From Amycolatopsis japonica (GTDB lineage: Bacteria; Actinomycetota; Actinomycetes; Mycobacteriales; Pseudonocardiaceae), in the NCBI RefSeq assembly GCF_000732925.1, contig NZ_CP008953.1:8735001-8799000 (forward strand): 64,000 nucleotides of DNA, read 5' to 3'. The position numbers and the translations under genes were made by a program. Numbering within the stretch: position 1 is the stretch's first letter; every line of letters begins with the position of its first letter. This document shows positions 60,391 through 64,000 of the stretch, in pieces. The notes under the pieces were generated by a model. That model was given only the letters and a program-made list of their open reading frames with translations. It searched no databases and was not told where the DNA came from.

Positions 60391-61056
60391 TTGTCCGAGG
60401 AAGTGCCGCGTCCCGCCGAACGCGCCAAAAGGCTGCCGAGAGCGGTGCGGGAACGCCAGATCCTGGACGCAGCGGTCTCGGTGTTCTCGCGCTACGGCTA
60501 TCACTCCGCGTCGATGGACGAGATCTCCGAGGTCGCCGGCGTGTCCAAGCCGATGATCTACACCTACCTCGGCTCCAAGGAAGACCTCTTCGGCGCGTGC
60601 ATCCGCCGCGAAGCCACCCGCCTGCTGGAGGCGGTGCAGGACGGGATCAAACCCGATCTGCCGCCCGACATGCAGCTTTGGCACGGTCTGCGCGCGTTCT
60701 ACCGCTTCGTCGCCGACTATCGCGAGTCCTGGACGGTGCTGCACCGCCAGGCCATGACCGTCGGTGGCGCCTTCGCCGCGGAGATCACCGACATGCGCAC
60801 CCGCGCGATCGAACTGGTCGCCGCGCTGGTCGTCTCCGCGGGCACCCGCAAGGGCCTCGGCGAGCAGGCCGAGTTCTCCGGCGCCGGGCTGTCCGCCGCG
60901 CTGGTCGGGGCGGCCGAGTCGCTGGCCGACTGGGCGCTCGACCACCCCGACGTCTCCGACGGCGTACTCGCCTCGTGGCTGATGAACCTGGTCTGGCTCG
61001 GGTTCAACGACCTGGTCGAGGGCGAGATCTGGAAGCCGTCAGAGAGCGACGACTGA
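60391..61056 (+). CDS. TetR family regulator of the FabG4-FadA2 cluster
   Basis: The protein is 221 aa from TTG 60391, chosen because GGGAGG lies 7 nt upstream; ATG 60376 (226 aa) is in frame but has no site. The TetR helix-turn-helix is RQILDAAVSVFSRYGYHSASMDEISEVAGVSKPMIYTYLGSKEDLF. The C domain is larger than average. Genome position matches Rv0238 of M. tuberculosis, a TetR next to htdX/fabG4. Likely ligands are acyl-CoAs or fatty acids. Its stop is 18 nt downstream of the convergent HtdX stop, so the two genes overlap slightly at their 3' ends. Confidence 0.9.
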   Translation: MSEEVPRPAERAKRLPRAVRERQILDAAVSVFSRYGYHSASMDEISEVAGVSKPMIYTYLGSKEDLFGACIRREATRLLEAVQDGIKPDLPPDMQLWHGLRAFYRFVADYRESWTVLHRQAMTVGGAFAAEITDMRTRAIELVAALVVSAGTRKGLGEQAEFSGAGLSAALVGAAESLADWALDHPDVSDGVLASWLMNLVWLGFNDLVEGEIWKPSESDD

Positions 61057-61890
61057 GCCCTCCAGATGCGGCTTCGGTTTGCGGGCGTTCCACAGCTCGA
61101 AGGCCCAGCCATCTCCTTCACTCCAAGTAGTGAAAGCGGCCTTGGCGGGCAGCAGGACCGGCTGCTTGAACTTGACGTCGACGGTGAAGGCCTCCGGAAG
61201 CCTGCCTTCGAACGCCGCGAGCGCGTGCGCCTTCGTCCACATGCCGTGCGCGATCGCGGACGGGAACCCGAACGCCTTCGCGGTGATCGAGTGCAGGTGG
61301 ATCGGGTTGCGGTCGCCGGAGACCTCGGCGTAGCGGCGGCCGATGTCGCCGGGCACCTGCCAGATCGCGGTGGGCGAAGGCTGCGAGAGCTGACCGCGTG
61401 AGGTCTTCTCGCCGCTGCCGTCACCGCGGCGCAGGTACGTGCTGACGTCCGTCCACACAGGACTGTCGTTGACGAGCAGTTCGCTGATCACGTCGAACTG
61501 CTTGCCCTTCTCGTGCGGCCGCAGATCCTCGGCGCGCACTCGCAGGGTGAACGACTCGTCGAGCCGCAGCTGCCGGTGCTGGGTGATCCGGTTGGCGACG
61601 TGCACCATGCCCAGCAACGGGAACGGGAAGTCGTCCTCGGTCATCAGCGCCATCTGCAGCGGGAACGCCAGGATGTGCGGATACGTCGCCGGGAGCACGT
61701 CGTCCAGCCGGAATCCGCACACCTGGTTGTACGCGGCGAGGTGGGCCGGGTCGACGACGACGCCCTCGCGGACGAACTCGGTCGACGGCAGCGTGTTCCC
61801 GCCGCTCTTGCGCAGCGAGCCGAGCAACGCCTTGGGGTACAACGAAGACAGGCTCGGCGACTCGTGGAGTTCCTTGACCGCCATGTTCAC
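61039..61890 (-). CDS. htdX: HtdX-type MaoC family 3-hydroxyacyl dehydratase
   Basis: The 283-aa protein starts at GTG 61890 (GTGA overlap with fabG4 stop), with ATG 61884 as an alternative. The C-terminal hydratase-2 motif YAEVSGDRNPIHLHSITAKAFGFPSAIAHGMW supplies catalytic Asp and His. The N-terminal half is a degenerate hot-dog domain, as in mycobacterial HtdX (Rv0241c). It dehydrates (R)-3-hydroxyacyl-CoA/ACP or hydrates enoyl-CoA. It overlaps the convergent TetR gene by 18 nt. Confidence 0.92.
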   Translation of the reverse strand: MNMAVKELHESPSLSSLYPKALLGSLRKSGGNTLPSTEFVREGVVVDPAHLAAYNQVCGFRLDDVLPATYPHILAFPLQMALMTEDDFPFPLLGMVHVANRITQHRQLRLDESFTLRVRAEDLRPHEKGKQFDVISELLVNDSPVWTDVSTYLRRGDGSGEKTSRGQLSQPSPTAIWQVPGDIGRRYAEVSGDRNPIHLHSITAKAFGFPSAIAHGMWTKAHALAAFEGRLPEAFTVDVKFKQPVLLPAKAAFTTWSEGDGWAFELWNARKPKPHLEGSVVAL

Positions 61891-63221
61891 GCCCCCAGCA
61901 GTGCCTGGCCGCAGACGCGGACCACGTTGCCGTTGACCGCGGCCGAAGCCGGGTTCGCGTACCAGGCGATCGTCTCGGCGACGTCGACCGGGAGCCCGCC
62001 CTGGCCGAGGCTGGACAGCCGCCGCCCGGCCTCACGGATGAACAGCGGCACGGCGGCGGTCATCTTGGTCTCGATGAAGCCGGGCGCGACGGCGTTGATC
62101 GTGCCGCCGTACTCGGCGAGCTTCGGCGCGCCGACGTTCACCATGCCGATGACGCCCGCCTTGCTGGTGGCGTAGTTGGTCTGGCCGACGTTGCCCGCGA
62201 TGCCGGCGATGGAGGAGACGCCGATGATGCGGCCGTTCTCGCGCAGCACCTTGTCGGACAGCAGCTTCTCGTTCACCGCGAGCTGCGACGCGAGGTTGAC
62301 CGCGATGACCGAATCCCAGCCGCCCTCGGTCATGTTGCCCAGCGTCTTGTCGCGGGTGATGCCCGCGTTGTGCACGACGATGTCGACGCCGCCGTGGCGG
62401 GTGACGAGGTACTCGGCGAGCTTCTCCGGCGCGTCGGCGGCGGTGATGTCCAGCTGCAGCGCCGAGCCGCCGACCTTGTTGGCCACCTTCGACAGGTCCG
62501 CGCCCTGCGCGGGGATGTCGAGCGCGACGACGTGGGCGCCGTCGCGGCCCAGCACTTCGGCGATGGCGGCGCCGATACCGCGGGAAGCGCCGGTGACCAG
62601 GGCGACCTTGCCGTCCAGCGGCTTCGCCCAGTCGGCGGGCGCGGACGCGGTCTTGGTCTCGGTTCCGACGCGGATGACCTGTGCGTCGACGAAGGCGGAC
62701 TTCGACGAGAGCAGGAAGCGGAGCGTGGACTCAGTAGCCTCTTCGGCTCCTTCGGCGACGTACACGAGCTGAGCGGTCGCGCCGCGCTTCAGCTCCTTAC
62801 CGACGGAACGGACGAAGCCTTCGAGCGCGCGCTGGGCGATCCGCTCGTTGCCTTCGGCCAGCTCCGGGGGCGTCCCGAGGACGACGACGCGGCCCGAGGG
62901 CCCGACGCTCCGGATCACCGGGTGGAAGAAGTTGTAGACCTCGCGAAGCTGCTTCGGGTCCTTCACGCCTGTCGCGTCGAAGACGAGCGCGGCGTGCCTG
63001 TCCGTCGCGGCCGAGACGACCTCGATCCCCGCGCGGTGCAGCTGCGCCTCGATCACCTTTTCGAGGCGACCGCCCGGCGCGGCCCCCAGAAGTGCGGGAC
63101 CCTCGAGAGCGGGCTGGCCGGGCTTGTACCGGCGGAGCGTCGCGGGGTTCGGCAGGCCGAGCTTCGGCACCACGAATTTCCCCACGGGGGATTTCGTGAA
63201 CTGCTGGTACCTGTCAGCCAT
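61887..63221 (-). CDS. fabG4: High-molecular-weight 3-oxoacyl-ACP/CoA reductase FabG4
   Basis: The 444-aa protein has an N-terminal non-canonical flavodoxin-like Rossmann domain (residues 1-200) fused to a C-terminal classical SDR. The NAD motif TGASRGIG lies near 213-220; NAG appears as HNAGI, and the catalytic Ser-Tyr-Lys set is SSIAGIAGNVGQTNYATSKAG. The fold and length match mycobacterial FabG4 (Rv0242c), which reduces 3-oxoacyl-CoA with NADH. It is divergent from fadA2 across a perfect palindrome. Confidence 0.95.
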   Translation of the reverse strand: MADRYQQFTKSPVGKFVVPKLGLPNPATLRRYKPGQPALEGPALLGAAPGGRLEKVIEAQLHRAGIEVVSAATDRHAALVFDATGVKDPKQLREVYNFFHPVIRSVGPSGRVVVLGTPPELAEGNERIAQRALEGFVRSVGKELKRGATAQLVYVAEGAEEATESTLRFLLSSKSAFVDAQVIRVGTETKTASAPADWAKPLDGKVALVTGASRGIGAAIAEVLGRDGAHVVALDIPAQGADLSKVANKVGGSALQLDITAADAPEKLAEYLVTRHGGVDIVVHNAGITRDKTLGNMTEGGWDSVIAVNLASQLAVNEKLLSDKVLRENGRIIGVSSIAGIAGNVGQTNYATSKAGVIGMVNVGAPKLAEYGGTINAVAPGFIETKMTAAVPLFIREAGRRLSSLGQGGLPVDVAETIAWYANPASAAVNGNVVRVCGQALLGA

Positions 63222-63258
63222 TACGTGCCTCCCGTGCAGTTTGCGTCACGTCGCATTC

Positions 63259-63280
63259 TAACCTACTCGCTAGTAGGTTA
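63259..63280. promoter_or_regulatory. Perfect palindrome between fabG4 and fadA2
   Basis: TAACCTACT-CGCT-AGTAGGTTA has 9-bp perfect arms centred in the 92-bp divergent gap. Its position suits repression of both genes by the nearby TetR protein. Half-site AGTAGG recurs at 22791-22807 and 60296-60313. Confidence 0.75.
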
Positions 63281-63313
63281 CAGTGTGAGAGAGCCTACGG
63301 AGGAGTGGAAAAA

Positions 63314-64000
63314 ATGGCCACGAAAAGGACGGCACCCGTGCGCAAGGTCGCGATCATCGGCGGCAACCGGATCCCCTTCGCCCGCTCGAACGGTCCGTAC
63401 GCGAAAGCGTCGAACCAGGACATGTTCACGGCCGCCCTCGACGGCCTGGCCAGCCGCTTCTCCCTGCAGGACGAGGTGATCGGCGAGGTCGCCGCCGGCG
63501 CGGTGCTCAAGCACGCCCGCGACTTCAACCTCGCCCGCGAAAGCGTCCTCGGCAGCAGGCTGAACCCCGCCACCCCGGCCTCCGACGTGCAGATGGCGTG
63601 CGGCACCGGCCTGCAGGCCATCATCAACGTCGCCAACAAGATCGCCCTCGGCCAGATCGACTCGGCCATCGCGGGCGGCGTCGACACCACGTCCGACGCG
63701 CCGCTGGCGGTCAACGACGACCTGCGCCAGATCCTCGTGCAGCTCAACGCCGCGAAGACGCTCCCCGACCGGCTGAAGCTGGCCGCGAAGCTGCGTCCCG
63801 GGCACATCGTCCCCGAGATCCCGCGCAACTCCGAGCCGCGCACCGGCCTGTCCATGGGCGAGCACGCCGCGCTGACCGCGAAGGTCTGGGAGATCACGCG
63901 CGAGGCGCAGGACGAGCTCGCCGCCACCAGCCACCAGCGGCTCGGCGCCGCGTACGACAAGGGCTTCTTCGACGATCTGGTCACGCCGTACCTCAAGCTG
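63314..64000 (+). CDS. fadA2: Acetyl-CoA acyltransferase FadA2-like (3' truncated by window)
   Basis: The 229 codons visible start at ATG 63314 (GGAGGAG upstream). The thiolase N-terminal domain shows VRKVAIIGGNRIPFARSNG, catalytic Cys96 in VQMACGTGLQAI, and SAIAGGVDTTSDAPLAV. The remaining active-site His and Cys lie beyond the window. It condenses or cleaves 3-ketoacyl-CoA. In M. tuberculosis the homologue (Rv0243) is divergent from fabG4 exactly as here. Confidence 0.95.
   Translation, partial: MATKRTAPVRKVAIIGGNRIPFARSNGPYAKASNQDMFTAALDGLASRFSLQDEVIGEVAAGAVLKHARDFNLARESVLGSRLNPATPASDVQMACGTGLQAIINVANKIALGQIDSAIAGGVDTTSDAPLAVNDDLRQILVQLNAAKTLPDRLKLAAKLRPGHIVPEIPRNSEPRTGLSMGEHAALTAKVWEITREAQDELAATSHQRLGAAYDKGFFDDLVTPYLKL

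Overview
This is a 64-kb stretch of high-GC actinobacterial chromosome. Codon third positions are strongly G/C, GTG and TTG starts are common, and the gene families are typical of Actinomycetota: an EspG/PPE/DUF3558 ESX-accessory set, a conservon-type DUF742 protein, high-molecular-weight FabG4, HtdX, FadA2 and FadE5 homologues, FxsA and VanW. This mix suggests Pseudonocardiaceae, most likely Amycolatopsis; that placement is an inference from gene content, not a measurement.

Layout. 1-8.1 kb: tail of a large membrane Fe-S reductase, an orphan DUF742 protein, a CDF cation transporter, a secreted CAP protein, a divergent MarR/flavin-monooxygenase pair, dCTP deaminase and an MpaB/Lcp-type oxygenase. 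8.2-12.6 kb: tRNA-Gly(CCC) followed by a decayed integration hot spot. The tRNA 3' end plus its terminator hairpin occurs three times as direct repeats. They bracket two tandem remnants, each starting with a broken tyrosine-recombinase gene and carrying AT-richer orphan cargo, and one also carries a frameshifted copy of the neighbouring ydcF-like gene. 12.6-21.6 kb: small housekeeping and unknown genes (acetyltransferases, DUF4279, PPOX, MmcQ/YjbR), a secreted 5'-nucleotidase with a broken acetyltransferase in front of it, VanZ, a methyltransferase and a Mug-type DNA glycosylase. 21.6-34 kb: an orphan LuxR-type regulator behind a leader with three inverted repeats, FadE5-like acyl-CoA dehydrogenase, two GlsB-type membrane proteins, a leucine-rich-repeat protein, a VanW protein, a GroES-like protein, a thioredoxin/NHL protein and a large beta-solenoid membrane protein.

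34.3-37.4 kb: a four-gene ESX-accessory operon (proline-rich WXG/PE-like protein, DUF3558 lipoprotein, PPE-like protein, EspG-like chaperone) with no ESX core genes nearby. 37.4-39.9 kb: glutamate-type amino-acid ABC importer. 40.6-44.0 kb: ATP-grasp, alpha-E and transglutaminase operon. 44.0-47.1 kb: iron-siderophore uptake genes (two FecCD permeases, divergent binding protein) around a candidate iron box. 47.1-53.4 kb: haloacetate-dehalogenase-like hydrolase, M20 dipeptidase and the three-gene E1alpha-E1beta-E2 2-oxoacid dehydrogenase operon. 53.5-57.1 kb: TetR regulator with a perfect palindromic operator, its ABC exporter, a P-loop kinase-like protein and FxsA. 57.1-64 kb: an AlbA_2/Schlafen-type ATPase behind tandem 12-bp repeats, two SCP2 sterol-carrier proteins, and a TetR-HtdX-FabG4-FadA2 lipid cluster whose arrangement resembles the M. 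tuberculosis Rv0238-Rv0244c region.

Common themes. Six convergent gene pairs overlap by exactly four bases at their stop codons, leaving no room for terminators. Elsewhere, long near-perfect hairpins act as probable terminators, two of them from one sequence family. A motif near the fabG4/fadA2, tetR/SCP2 and fadE5 promoters suggests a shared TetR regulon. I found no CRISPR array, rRNA, intact insertion sequence or secondary-metabolite gene cluster. The most unusual stretch is the tRNA-Gly island with its unrecognised cargo.
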